Below the pieces are notes generated by a model, which was not told the DNA's origin, searched no databases, and saw nothing but the letters and a program-made list of their open reading frames with translations. Positions 11,901-24,454 of a stretch of 64,000 nucleotides of DNA are shown here, one piece after another. Every line of letters begins with the position of its first letter. Positions within the stretch are counted from its first letter, which is position 1. Origin of the DNA: Membranipora membranacea (Eukaryota > Bryozoa > Gymnolaemata > Cheilostomatida > Membraniporidae); contig OU612072.1 in assembly GCA_914767715.1 (NCBI GenBank), forward strand, positions 26,722,001-26,786,000, given 5' to 3'. The position numbers and the translations under genes were made by a program.

Positions 11901-14900
11901 TCAATTTACAGAAGTATAATGTAAGGCTTATCTAGCCTTTGATCAATACTTTACAGAGTGTGCATTGAGGCAACTATCGACAGTTTGCCTTTCTATAGAC
12001 ATAAGTGTGACAGGCAATTTTTTTAGAATAATGTATTTCTGAGTTTTAAGGTGATGCTATCTCACACTACACTACGCTTTACCTGTAACTTGTGGTACGA
12101 GGGACAGTGGATGCTGTATGAGCTGGGTCGGAGGTAAAGCGAGGTCTAGCCTTGAACTCAGGGATAAAACATGCTCTTTAGCAGTCATTGAGCTCGCTTT
12201 CTTTTGACTACCTCCACTGCCAATTCCAACAGTCGCAGTCAGTCCAATAATCTAGGAAATATTACAAGCGTTTCCTTTAATAGACAGTTTTTTGAGCTCT
12301 TATTTATGCCTCAATTTTGAGTTGTCCTCTCTCCAGTTTCATACTTTTAACCCATGCCACATAGGAAAAACCTGCTGAAAGAGGGTTATCTTGAAAACCA
12401 CTTATGTTAGGATAAAAATGATTTTTGATTCAGAGTCTGCACCATTGAAAACCCTGTGAGACAGGGTTTCCAAATCATTGGAGGCTTGAATGCTGATCTT
12501 AATTTTAGTGACGAAACTCGTGAAAAATTCTGCCAAATTGTCCGCCAAACAGGCAGAAAATGCTATAATTGACTATCCAAATACTAAAATCATTTCCCAA
12601 ACTATGTCCATATGAGTTTTCAATGTTGCAGATTCTGAATCAAAAATAAATTTTATCCTTTTAAAAGCGGTTTTCAAGGTAACCCTCTTTTCAGCACGCT
12701 TTTCCTATGCGGTGTTGGTTAAAAGTACCAAACTGGAGAGAGGACAACTCCGAATTGAGGCCTAAATCAGAGCTCAGAAAACTGTCTTTGCAGACGGTTT
12801 TTGTTCAAATACGGATGTGGCACAGAGTGCGATTCTGCCATTTAGTGAATTTGTTGAAAGGGTGCAGTGTGTTCAAATATTTAACACTATTCTGATAACA
12901 AATTTCAATGGCAGTTATCATATTTGAAGGGAACATTATGTGCTGCGTCTTTCTGCATCAGGTATCAGAGGTAAAGGCAGACAGACACGCATACAGACAG
13001 GCAAACAAACAGGCAGACAAACAGGCAGGCGGTTACCTGAGGCATATTAGTTCTACTTTTCCCATTGTTGATGACCTCATCCATGTATTCATGTAAGAGA
13101 CGATTATAAGGGTTGTTACCCACAGCATTGTGACATTCATCAAGTACTATCATGGAGAATATCTTCATAGTGGGATGACTGAAAATGATAAATTCTACGT
13201 AAACTGTAAGACAAATCATTTTACAATTTGTACCATTTTCTCTTAGTCAAATTGTAGGTACTACCGTAACACCTCACTTATAAGGCAACGGCCTTATAAG
13301 TGAAGCACCTCCCTCAAAAAAAAATTAAAATGCCCCAGTTATGAGGCACCCCACAGCTATAAGGCACCCCTTTGAAAGGAGAACTGACCTCGATAAGATT
13401 CGAGCTCGCAACATCATGTTTACAAGGCACTGAGCTATTCAGCCTCTTGCACCTATTCAGCCTATTCAGCTATTCAGCCTGTTCAACCTACTTAGCCTTT
13501 ATTCATCCCGCTTGTAAGGCGAGGTTTTGGTTTAAGTCAAATATAAAAATGCTTCAAATGATAGCCGCGCCTATATTTTCCTCTCTTATAGGCGCCTTCA
13601 CCTATAAGGCACGTGCCTTATAGGTGAGGTATTACGGTAATAGCCTGAATAAGATGATATGGAAGGAGGACTGATACAAGTAAAAGCATAATGCAAGAGG
13701 CCAATTTTGTGAGTGCCATAAATTTCATGAAATTAAGAAGACCATATGGTTGAGACATGAGAGAAGAATGATAATATCAGAAGAGTGAGATGAGAGGGAA
13801 GGAACACGTGAGAAGGAGAACCAAAGACATCCAAATCATAGGAGGAACGACTTGATCGAGAAGGATGTCCATCCATGTTCACTCAGTTCGGAAGGTGCTC
13901 AGGACAGGATTGGAGTTTTGTTGATCTAGTTCTCTGGCAGACAATCTCAACCAAAACCGGATAGACCAGTGTAGGTGAGTATGGGTGAGAATATTTATGG
14001 TGCAGAGCCGTAGTAGGAGAGGCGAAAATCCTTGAGGGGTGAAGTAACACAACTTTTTGAAAATATAATTAGAATATGGAAGTCCCAAATGAGTTGATTC
14101 TGACATAAAATATTCAATTATAGCATCTTTTGGCCACTCTTATGAGCATTCTAGAGGAGGCAGAGCTGCCCTAGAACTACGGTCAGTGGAGACTCACGCA
14201 AAAGCTAAGAAGTAGTTGAAGACAGTCTGAGGTGTGGCTACAATCACTGACCACTCTGTACTCTGAATGAGCTGCTCTAGCTCATCCATACAACCAATAT
14301 CTCCTCCAGTCAAACGCTTTATCTACAAAGAAGACAGAAAACGAAACTCCATAACTGCAGTAGAACTTTATGATTTTTGTTTGCTGCATTGACCGATACT
14401 TCACAGACAAAAATTCAATTGAAATGTAATGCAAGCGCTGTTAGAAGTTAGGGGGATGCATGGGGATGGTGTCCCCTTTCCTACTTTGTCTAGGGGTATG
14501 CATCCCCCCTATATATCATAACCATTACGATAGCAATAAGCCATGGAATTGCAGGCTTGAGCCAACAAAATTGATGCAATGTCATTATTAATCACCACAA
14601 GGCTGACAAGACATCAAAATAAGCTACATTGTCCAAATTTACAAAGCTTCTATACATACCCTTGTAAGTTCCTCTGGTAAACCTTCAAGTTGCTGTTTTA
14701 TGACCTCAAGTTGTTGGTCGGCTAACACAACTCTCGGGACAACAAAAAGGATCTTCTTTTTGCGATTTCTTCCAGTTGTTGTATCTACAAGCACAAGAAA
14801 TCTTATCAGCCACATATTATTACTATCTATTCCAAAAATATCTTTTTCTCAATCACAGTCCACCAATCTCAAGTTGACAAAAGTGCCTGAACCACTATGC

Positions 14901-16843
14901 TAGGTCTCAATGGTTTATCACTCATCGGTATTCTCATGGCAGTTGAAATTCATGCATTTTTAGAACCCGGCATTTTGATTTTCCATTAAAGGTGTCGCCC
15001 TCCCTCACTCACAGTTGTCTAGCAGATGGTGTCTCATGACATTTGTTGCTACAGCTGTCTTGCCGGTATTTGTTGGTAAGACAATGATATCATTCTCCGA
15101 CTGTAATATCCTGCGACTGATTTCTTGCTGATACGGTCTCAGTCGAAATACCAAGGCGGATTTGTATTGAGTGCTCACTGTATATTGCTTGTATCCCTTG
15201 TCAGCGGAGCATTCTGGGACAAAATAAGCTTATGCAACCTGACATTTGAATTGTTGAAAGCTGAATGTTTTGTAGATGGTTAAAAAATTCAAGTTTAGAG
15301 AAAGAGCTGTGCTCTATTGGATATGAATTTACTCGTTGAAAAACCATGGTGTTGCAATATGGATTTTTTTCTACCACCACAACACTCGATAATATTCTTA
15401 CCCGGTGTTTCAGTTCTCCTCAGAGATCCCCTCGGTTTCGGTACTGGGATAGGATATGCAGCTGGCAGACATCCACCAGCATCTAAATTCAACCAAGCAT
15501 ATGAGATGTATTATTACAGGAACGGCAAATACATTTTTTCTAAATATTTTTAGTCAAACTTTGAAACTTTTTAAGTTCGGTGAAAACCAAAACAGACAGA
15601 AAAAAACCTGAAAGCACACAAATGACAATTACCTCGAGAAACCTGTGAAACTCTGCTCCGTGATTTAAGAGATATTGCTGGAGTGTATGGCACACCATAT
15701 GAGGATGCTTGTGTAGACTCTGGATGTGTGCTAGTCTGGGCAGTAGCATCACTCATGTCCTGTAGAACCAGTGGTAGCGAAGAGAGAGCCATGTGATTGG
15801 AAGTTGCCCTCCATGATCTCGGTGCTGGCACAGGTCTATCGACTGTGCTCTTGCTTTCACCTCCCAATAAACTTAGATTATTACAACGGTCAGAAAACTT
15901 CACATGAAAATGTGGATGTTTGAGAATTGTTTAGCTGGTGGCGGAAATTCAGTCAAGGAGAATGGGGTGATGCGGTTTCAATATGTTTTTGACAATAAAA
16001 CCATTTAGAACCAATGAATATCAAGCTTGACTTAAAACTAACATCGCATTGTTTTAATGATCCCAATTTATTCTAACATAAGCAAGATTATATCTATACC
16101 TTTGTGACTCAAATGCAAGTCGTACCGATTGTTGTGGTTCACGTTGGGTAGTGGCAGCAGCCCATCCCCTAATGCTGGATAAAGGCTCAGAGGTGCAGGG
16201 GGAGCCAGGCCTATATTGCTTTGCTCTCTGACATGGCGGCCTCTATCTAAAAGGAATATAACCTTTCATCAATTTTAATATACAGGCATATCAAACAGCA
16301 AACAAATGAGCAGGTCTGCATACATTTTACCGAAATAAAATAGAAAGAATACATTATAAAAGATCACTGCACATTAATTCCCATGAGGCCTCCGTGCAAA
16401 GTCATTGATAAAAAGCACAGTATTTGTCATGGCTTGATTTGACATCACATTCTTTAAAAAATACCTGCCTAGTACGACCATGCCACTCGAATATTCATCA
16501 ATGCATTACATTACTTTGGCAACTGATAAAATTTGTCGAGTGCGCTTCAGGCACATCATTCAGATTAAGTGCATAGTGCCTACTCATACCTTTAGAGTAT
16601 CCAAAAATATCTTGATAGTTGTTCTGATTCTGTGACTAGACTACGAAATTGGAAGTATGCACTATTGTTAGGCAAAGTCATAATGAACTTTTCCAAAACA
16701 GAAATTCTGCACTGTTAGAGATATTGATTGAGATTCTTACCTCCAGCTGTATACACACATTGATCGGTTGCAAGAATGCTCGTCAGACTCAGATCATCGT
16801 TAGGATCTCTGCCAGCTTGTCCACTATGTTGGTCTTCACTCAT
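5942..16843 (-). CDS. RIG-I-like receptor type DExH RNA helicase (RLR), 20 exons, 890 aa
   Basis: Exons, 5' to 3': 16843-16741, 16246-16100, 15860-15633, 15482-15402, 15213-15013, 14784-14660, 14322-14198, 13178-13037, 12251-12083, 11788-11693, 11388-11219, 10883-10763, 9893-9813, 9461-9300, 8711-8544, 8199-8080, 7891-7747, 6978-6854, 6447-6310, 5967-5942. All are GT-AG and phases close without a stop. Helicase motifs: I PTNTGKT at 233-239, Ia near 270, Ib VATPQ at 323-327, II DECH at 350-353, III TAT at 389-391, V near 674-681, VI Q704-x-x-G707-R-x-R. Motif VI is split by an intron. The C-terminal domain has C790-x2-C793 and a variant C846-x4-C851 pair, matching the zinc-binding RNA-sensing domain of RIG-I/MDA5/LGP2. 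The first 186 residues are Pro/Ser-rich and show no CARD. Family members bind viral dsRNA in the cytoplasm; signalling here is inferred. The exon 16 donor (AG|GTTGGT) is the weakest junction. Confidence 0.9.
6021..6265. repeat. 35-bp minisatellite, 7 copies, in the last RLR intron
   Basis: Seven near-identical 35-bp units start at 6021, 6056, 6091, 6126, 6161, 6196 and 6231, each containing GGTCTGTGGACTGGATCCTG. Units differ at one or two positions (GGGGTAC or GGGGCAC). The period is not a multiple of three, so the minus-strand frames all stay open, but this is intron 19 of the helicase gene and is not expected to be coding. Confidence 0.95.
7280..7331. repeat. Short perfect hairpin in RLR intron 17
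   Basis: AGCTGAGATCCAACA at 7286-7300 pairs perfectly with 7311-7325 across a T-rich 10-base loop. With one mismatch the stem extends to about 21 bp (7280-7300 with 7311-7331). Confidence 0.85.
10113..10479 (-). mobile_element. MITE family A, copy 2, in RLR intron 12
   Basis: Inverted copy of the element at 1021-1396: termini AGGACAACCAAGGTTTC and its complement AACCCTGGTTGCCCT, with TAA directly on both sides. Interior blocks, including the CATTACGCGATGCAAAACTC region, match copy 1 in reverse orientation. It lies between helicase exons 12 and 13. Confidence 0.85.
12283..12786. repeat. Foldback element: about 170-bp inverted arms in RLR intron 8
   Basis: Left arm 12283-12453 is the imperfect inverted complement of right arm 12613-12786. 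Shared blocks include GTTGTCCTCTCTCCAGTTT, TTTTTGATTCAGA and the outer GACAGTTTT...GAGCTC ends. The roughly 160-bp spacer contains a smaller hairpin (AAACCCTGTGAGACAGGGTTT near 12448-12470). The outer edge is about 32 bases from the acceptor of exon 9. It could be a long-TIR MITE or foldback transposon; I see no clear target duplication. Confidence 0.85.
13264..13637. mobile_element. MITE family C with TA target site, in RLR intron 8
   Basis: The left end CCGTAACACCTCACTTATAAGG and the right end (about 13612-13637, inverted) share a terminal repeat of about 23 bp with few mismatches, flanked by TA on both sides. Subterminal palindromes built on CCTTATAAG recur at each end. TA duplication suggests a Tc1/mariner-type origin, which is inferred. 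Confidence 0.8.
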
Positions 16844-19800
16844 TTTGACAACAAGGAGGTTATCCTTGAGTCAAATCAGTATAATACGGAAACAAAAGGA
16901 AACTCGTCTGTAAATCATGATACAGGACCATGAAGAAGTTATGTTGGTCACATTTCAAAGAAGGCAAACAAGTTTGGGTCTTACCATTGTCACTTTATGC
17001 TGAAAGCTGAGAGCGATGGTAGCCTATTGATGATTGAGCTCGACCTTTGAGTTATATAGTTATGCCGTGCTAATGTTAACGACAAAATGTGAATGATGGG
17101 GTCAAACAGATATATCTCTCTATTGGGTAAGTTGTACAGGTATGTATTTCAAACCCTGTACTGCGCCATTCTGCGAAGGCACGGCACCTTAAGCCTTAAG
17201 TTTTCCTCTGCAGCAACAGGTCATTATAACTGGACATGGTTCAGCCAGCAGATAACATAAACTCAATCCGATCGTTTGTGTTCCTTTGTCATTACCTTGA
17301 ACTCTTGCCAATTATATTCTCAGTGGACGGCAGCGCAATTACTACTGTTTATAGTAGCAGTCATGGTCCATGAACATCCTATACAGTTGGACTGATCAAG
17401 CTGGTCATCTGGTCGATAAAAGGTGCATCAGGCAAATGGCTATTGCAAATGGCACACATCACTGCGTCTGACACCCAAACTGCATCCTGCTAACATCTCT
17501 AACTAGTAACTAACAGATTACTCACCTAGATGCATGTGAATACCCTGGTCATGGGTTAGTGCGAGCTGCTGACAATTTCAAGCTGATACTGTGTCACCCG
17601 TTTCCTCATCAATCAGTGAACAAGTCAATATGCCATTCATAGAATAACTACTAACAGCTAATGTACTTCACAGGATAATCAATCATCTAATTACACATCA
17701 CTGGAATAAATCAAGGGGATTCCCTGTTATTTATGGATGGGTAATTTTAGGCTACAAGTATTCTTGTGAGTCGTGCATAAAATGCGGGAAATCCCTACAC
17801 AAGGGAAAACCGAACACTCAATCAAGTTTATTATAGCTATAAGATATCAATCATTTTGGATAACCTCATTGGAAAGCACTAATGTTTTGTAGCCGAAACT
17901 TCTTGATGCGGCTGAGTAACTTGACAACTTGGTAAACCATCTTAAAGATAAGGACAGTGGGATGTTACGAACATGAGTCATAGCCTTTTAAACTCTTATA
18001 ACAATTAGCACTATATGAGTATAACACAGTGATCTGATCAAAACCTACCCAGCAACCAGCAACGTTTAAATGAATTGTAAATCTTTACCATCAAGTGAAG
18101 CACACTCTGCACCTAAAGTTACATAATACCTAGCCTCTTCCATTCACTCTCAATATTATGTAAATAAAAATATTGAGGTGTTGCTAAATTTTGCACCGGG
18201 TATGAATAGAGAGTCAATCATCATCTCTATTCACTTCATCGTGATGCCCGTTGCTGGGATCAGAAGCTAATGCAGTGAATTGTATTACCCGAAATCTTAT
18301 TGAAAAGAATTGAAGGTTGACAAAAAACCGTCCCTCATTTAACGCAAAATGAACTGAGGCCACTTTTACTTAAAATTTATTAATCCTTGCTAATCTGTGA
18401 TTTTCTCTTGTTCTAAGACAGGTAGAGATTCATAGATTTTAACATCCTGAAATTCAGCTGTGTCTGCTGAAGCCAAGTTAAATTTGTCCCCCTCAAACTA
18501 CCGCAGTATGGATATACAAGCAGCTGACTAAGGTGCTGTCTTGGGGAATAACAGTGGATTATCTATGGCATACTTAATCTGATCAACAAGCACATTTATC
18601 CAATGGTGAGATAGATCCTAACGAACAAATTCCTGAAGAGTTTTTCCTCCTAGCTCTTTTAGAAATGTTGTCCATTTCTTATCCACAGACATATTTTTTA
18701 ATTTATTCTAGTTAATTTAATTTTTATGGGACTTCGCTCAATACTACGAGAGTCTTTGATACTCTGTGTAAAATGAAAAAAGCAGAATGGAAATCGGAGT
18801 ACCGGTTCCTGAGAAATTCACATGTGAAGTCAATTTTTGCAAAAGTGCACAAGATCACTGTGTAATCATGTATTTATCACTCTGCTGCCTGCCCTGCAAC
18901 ATACACTAGGGGTCGGGGCAACAGGTTAGATAACTGCTAAAATAAAATGTCCAATTCAATGAGCTTCGGTGGTTATCTCATTCTATCCTAAAAGAGAATA
19001 ACTCTGTCAAGCTCACAATAAGTATTTCTCAATCCAATAAGAATGCAGTGAGGTTTCCGAGTCAAAAGTAACACTTTTCAACAACTGATTGCGGTAACCA
19101 CCGCTCGAAGCATATCGCTACAAGACTGGAGCTGCAGTGGCTTCTACTTGCATCCAAAAGACCCCAAATATTTAGAGTCATGATCCGAATGTGATCAGTA
19201 AAAGTTGGAACAACTTTTGGTTTCTCTTGGGATTTACCAACCACCAGACAGGCTAACCAATAAGCCAAACTTACTGAGTAGGTATAGGTTTGCTCTGATA
19301 CTCGACTGAACAGACAAAAGCTTCGCTAATTCACTTAGAGTGTGAGTGGATGTTTGCCGGATTTTGAAATATCTTATTTCCAATCTAACTGTACACATTG
19401 GTGCAGAAAAATGAGGTGATATTGAGATAGCTTACACTAATTACACAGCAGTACTAGATTTACAGATAGATCTGATAATATGAGTGTCTCAAAAAACTAG
19501 TGGACACATAATATCCACTCTTTTACACCTGTTATGATACTTAGTGTGTATTGATCGATTACCAATCAATTACATTATGTCTGCCCGCCCATAGCAAACG
19601 CAGAAGGAAAGGATAGTTTTTAAAAGCAAAACTTTATTTTATTAGCTAGATTAAATGGTTTCCTAGAAGGCAGTGATAGAACTGGGTAAATAAAGAGTAG
19701 GTACTTTGAGTAATGGTCGGTTATTTGTTTATCAGTGAACAGCGCCTCACACCGCCAACCAGGTGCTCTAACAAATAATCTTGTGACCTTTTCTGTTGTT

Positions 19801-20170
19801 ATAAAAGTCATGATTAATAATCAATGTAAAATCCCATACACAGTTGAGAGCTAATATTTTAGCTTAATACAATAAATATGGTAAAAATTAGAAAGATAAG
19901 CTGAGCGTGACATGGACTTGGATTTCTGCAATCATTTACCACATTAACCAAGTTCCAAAGGTAACTTATTTTAATTGCTTTACCACAGTTCCCAATTGAG
20001 AAAACTGCCTGAAAGCTCTCAACTTGGATAATAATCGAGAACATGATATAAATTCTACAGTTCTCAACCAGTCTTTAGTAAAATCAGATTATATGAGCTA
20101 CACCGTTTCAACAGTATTAATTGTCTATTCAAAAGTTTGCCGGTAGGGTCAAAACACAATAGCCTTGTCT
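16844..20170. other. Intergenic between RLR helicase and CUB gene
   Basis: About 3.3 kb with no convincing coding exon. It contains the RLR 5' flank, with a consensus kappa-B site at 17786-17795, and the CUB gene 3' flank, with a minus-strand AATAAA at 19633-19638 (written TTTATT). Nothing else was recognised. Confidence 0.5.
17786..17795. promoter_or_regulatory. Consensus NF-kappaB site upstream of the RLR gene
   Basis: GGGAAATCCC matches the GGGRNNYYCC consensus on all fixed positions. It lies about 940 bases upstream of the helicase start codon. Functional relevance is inferred from NF-kappaB control of innate genes in other animals; one such match by chance in a window this size is plausible. 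Confidence 0.3.
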
Positions 20171-23100
20171 CTAAAAGAATAGAAAGCTCAATTTGAAACC
20201 TTTTCCAACCTCACTCTCATCTGTGAAAAACCTCATATGAAAGAACTGCATACCAGAGACTGAGAATATGTGAGTGTTGGTCTTGTTTGCTCCAGATATT
20301 GTTAGGTTTCCAATATATAGCCTGTCATAGTCCCACTCAGTCTGCAAAATATCACCACTATGTAAAAATAAATGCAAATAAAGCAAAGGGAAGTAACTAC
20401 CTGCTGATTGCCATGATCAATTATTCAAGGTCAGATATCCACTGTTTTTGATCGTCACCCTGCATATGGTTGATGACTGAAGATCCATGTGTTACAAAAA
20501 AAAATATTGTGATCCTTCTTATACATGCATGAGAAACAAGGAGATTGTGTTTGATGATTTGTGAATTCTACATAGTTATTACCTGAAAATCAAGAATTCT
20601 GATTGTCACTCTACTGTATCCTTGATTTATCAAATACCATTGTTCATAAAGGTTATTAGTATAATTGTTAGGATAATTATCTGATTGTATATATCCAGTT
20701 CTGCATAGCTCAACATCAAGCTCTGATACACTGCAAGGGATCGTTTCAGTACATCTGCTGCCTTGATAAAATAATGCAAATAAACCATATGAACATAGTG
20801 ATGGAAAGTTGATTCATTTATTTATTTATTTATTTATTGAGGTTTTCTAAAAGTTTATGCCATCTTTATAGACTATACTTGCTCATTGTAGACCCACACA
20901 CACATTATCCCAGAGCTATATATCTACATTTAGTTAGTGTGGAAAAAAACATTCAAAATTAAATGTGGTAAGATGAGGGATAAAGGACAAGACACAGCCC
21001 ATAACCATCATCCCAATGAAGATTATGTAAGAAATCTTGCAACAGTGGAAGAAACTTACAGTCATTAGCACTCAAGAATAATATTCGATCTTGATCACGT
21101 AACACCTCTTCTATTTGTGATAGCCTAGCAGTTACATCGTTCAATCTACCTAAATGATATGAGAGTTATCTGATGAATTCACAGACCGCTGTATGAGAAG
21201 TCATTAAAGATGGAGTGTAATTCAGATCCAGCATTAATTGTAGACACTCTTGGTAGTCTATCTATAGGGATTTACTTGTGAGGGGAGTAATAATATGGAC
21301 CAAAATGAGACTTGCTTTTACCAATTTGCTATGCTCAAAATTAAATCCTTAAAACTTTTGACATCACAGTAATTACTCTGATCATAACATGTCTTGTCAA
21401 GACAGGCTACATTGAGCCATATTTAATAGCGTGATGATCAACGATCTTTTGATTTATAATTCACTAGAAAATCAATATTTGCAGTGCACCTGCTGTGGCA
21501 CACATTGTGAACTTGTCATTTAACTATAAACTGAACTCAAAATTATTGTATTCCTACACTTTTTCATATCTTATTTTCTTTAAAAAAAATTAGATTTCAA
21601 AAATCCATCAGCAAAGTCAAATATAGCTGAGGAATGTGTAGCTATAATGATTTTCGAAAAAAAATAACTATTTACTGAGCAAACTTGCGAAATGTAAATC
21701 AGTCATTATTGATTGATAGGGCATTGTTTATGAGTGTCCTACCTATGACATCAAATCCTTCCTTATCAATGTAAACAAATATTTCTGATGTATTTGGCGG
21801 CAAAATGGAGCACATGGACAGAATCAGAATTGGTTGATCTATCAACCTGGATAGGGATGACAGAAAGTGAATCTGAACTGAACTCCCTCTTTAAATTAAA
21901 TCAGACATACTAATATCACCTGTGGTTTCTGCATGCTTAGTAATTCCTTTCTCTATTTGCAGTATATTTACTGCATTAGTTTGATGACTGATTGCGAATA
22001 GGATCTCGGGTTCCTTTCATTTTTCTTTGTTATGAAATTTAATAGAGAACTCCTTTCATTCAACCAAGTGATTTTTTACTTTAAAGTGTTATTGCATTGT
22101 GCTGACCTGTGGTTCCAGTCACTTTTCAATACGCCAAATTAGCAGTCCCAAAATTAGATTTGTCCATATTCCACTAAAAAATAATTTGTAATGTGAAGGA
22201 TAAAGGAACATTACAACTGTACGTTTAGATTTTACCGTTAAAATATGAAATAATGTAAAGAAAGCAGTTCGCAACCTACCTTTAATTTCTCTGGATTGCT
22301 TGGGACATGTGATTGAATCATTAGACAACCGGTCAACTTTAGCAATCAAAGACATCAAGACCTCCTTATCGCTTTCATAGTCTTCTCCTGCCCCGATTCT
22401 TTGGGTATCTCCTTATAGTTTGTAAATGCAAAACAAAATTGTTTTTTACATATTTCTTAGACAGCAAAAACACCCTGATGACATCACAATGCAGATTAAG
22501 TGAAAGATGGTGGTATTTAAATTTGACTTCTAATTGTTAACTGCCCTGATTTAAGTTATGATTGCGACGTCACTTGTGCGGCTAAAACTAAGGCTTGCAT
22601 TGCCTTTCCTTACCCTACATCCTACCACATTGGAGATACAAGCTTATACAAGATCATTATTTGGCATTAACAAACAAAATGGCTTGTGATCAATCTACGA
22701 ATTGTTTTATCAGAAATCAGTTTGTCATTGGTTAGCAAAAGGAGCCATAAAGGTGAGCCAATGTGTTGACCCTGATGGGGGAGAGAAAGAGCAATTGCAA
22801 GGTCATATGGTACTTTCAGGAAATTAATGTTGGCCAAACTTTTAAAAAATGCACATAAGATGAAATTTTGAAGACTACATCTCTCAAATCTCTGAGCAGG
22901 CGCTCTACAAGTTGAGCTATCAGGTCATGTGATAAAGCCAGCCCAAGAAGTAAGGCACTCCCAAGGTTACCTGGCATTGGCTTTTCTTCTCCCCATCACC
23001 AATAAGAGCCAACAAATCGGCTACAAAAAGTTTGTCCAAATAATTAATTCTTACCTTCATCAGTGAGCTGAGCAAACATCAGGTAGCAAACAGATCCGAA

Positions 23101-23542
23101 TAGGATTGTGACCAGAACTATGAGAATACCAACTATAACATTTTTGTGTCTATCACAGAAAGTTTGATTTGACTTCTGGGAACATTTTGTGGTCATTTCA
23201 GATTGATGGCATACTTCTGTCTCATTGAATTCCTCATCTGCAAAGCAGACATACATTAGAACTGCCGGGATGCACTCATGTGTTTACAATAGCAAAATAT
23301 GGTAATCCGAGATCCATATAACTGTAACAGTACAGATAGCTCCCAATCATGGATTGTTGATAATCACACCAATATTTCATACCTTGTGGCTGGTGTTGGT
23401 ATGTAGAGCTGTAGGTATGAAGTTGATCTAGAGGTATAGGATCGACAGGCTCATATAAACTCTGACCGTCATCAGAGCAGCATGCAGACTGAACTCTGAG
23501 AGCAGGTGCTCCTGTATTCTCGTGATGGACATTTCTATACAT
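20171..23542 (-). CDS. Single-pass membrane protein with extracellular CUB domain, 7 exons, 348 aa
   Basis: Coding exons, 5' to 3': 23542-23383, 23237-23055, 22408-22280, 21877-21743, 21149-21060, 20761-20583, 20341-20171. Phases agree at each junction. The first coding exon starts at an acceptor (23552), so a 5' UTR exon lies upstream. Residues 86-109 (VIVGILIVLVTILFGSVCY core) form one membrane helix preceded by basic DRHKN, predicting N-terminus inside (type II). Residues 203-232 resemble a short coiled segment. Residues about 250-345 match a CUB domain, with the signature GYIQSDNYPNNYTNNLYEQW and the later D-R-L-Y-I and GKGFKLSF strands; the usual central cysteines are missing. Sequons NTS, NYT, NLT and NKT follow the membrane segment. 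The exon 22408 and 21877 acceptors are weaker. Ligand and role are unknown. Confidence 0.8.
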
Positions 23543-23984
23543 GCTTTCTGTCCTGTAAGATAAAGAAGAATGTCAGTTCGCTGCATTGACACGGAGCTAG
23601 CTGTCTGTTTGTTTTATGTTTGTGGATATCTGTTTATTATTCATAAAGGGGGAAGTAAGACATTCAAGGGTGTGCATTAAATATTCATATGATTATGAGG
23701 GTCTGAAGTGTAGATTCATTCAATGCTTTTTTGACAGAAGTTTATGAAATTGGACATCCCACCAATCCATTGACTGATTGAATGCTTCGGTAAAATGACC
23801 TTAGGCTACTTGGCAATGCAGAAGTTTTGGCTCTGTCTACAATGTGTTCCTTCATTACAAATTTGCAATGAGCTGCCTGTCAAATCTGTTGATTAATTAA
23901 AAAGGATGGTTCTGTTGTGAGCAGCCAAATGAGGAAGTCTGCTCATCACATCATCCTAGAAATAGAGTGTTGTATTATCATAAA

Positions 23985-24450
23985 ACGGCAGAAGTGGAAG
24001 TCAGCGTGCCTGGGTGACAAGCCTTTATTTCAATTGAGTCACTAATTTTATTGACTTTGACAGTTTGTTTATGAAAATAACAAGTTGCCAGCCTCTGGCT
24101 AAATCTGGTAGCAATCTAGGACCTGGCAAAATATGAAACGATCTGCCTGGACCTCATGATATAGATTCTGTGACAGGATGGCTTTGAGCCTACTGTTGAA
24201 TGTTCAAAGATTTACTTGGGGCGATTTGGAATTATCAGGGAGTAGTTTTCACATGAGAACCAGATAGAGATAGACAGAGACATATCACATTATTTTATCT
24301 ACTTGCCCGTATTCATTCTTTACATCACAATCTAATTATACAAGCTCTGTTCACTACAGCGACCGAAGCTCTCCATCGTCATGCTTCAATGTTAACACAT
24401 TAAATATGTTTAACATTACAAAGTGTTCGAGATATTCATAAGTGTTATGT
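23985..24450 (+). repeat. Diverged direct duplication, unit X copy 1
   Basis: Shares ordered blocks with 25270-25735, for example GTGACAAGCCTTT, GTTGCCAGCCTCTGG, the TTCACTACAGCGACC/GTCACTACAACGACC block and AAAGCTCTCCA-type segments. Copies are diverged and carry small indels. No coding potential seen. Confidence 0.75.
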
Positions 24451-24454
24451 ATAG

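Noticed and set aside
15295-15553. Plus-strand 78-codon open frame
   Set aside because: Antisense shadow of helicase exon 4 and its intron.
22880-22935. tRNA-like sequence on the minus strand
   Set aside because: The A-box-like TAGCTCAACTTGTAGAGCGC is good but the B box is too degraded to support a gene or a defined SINE.
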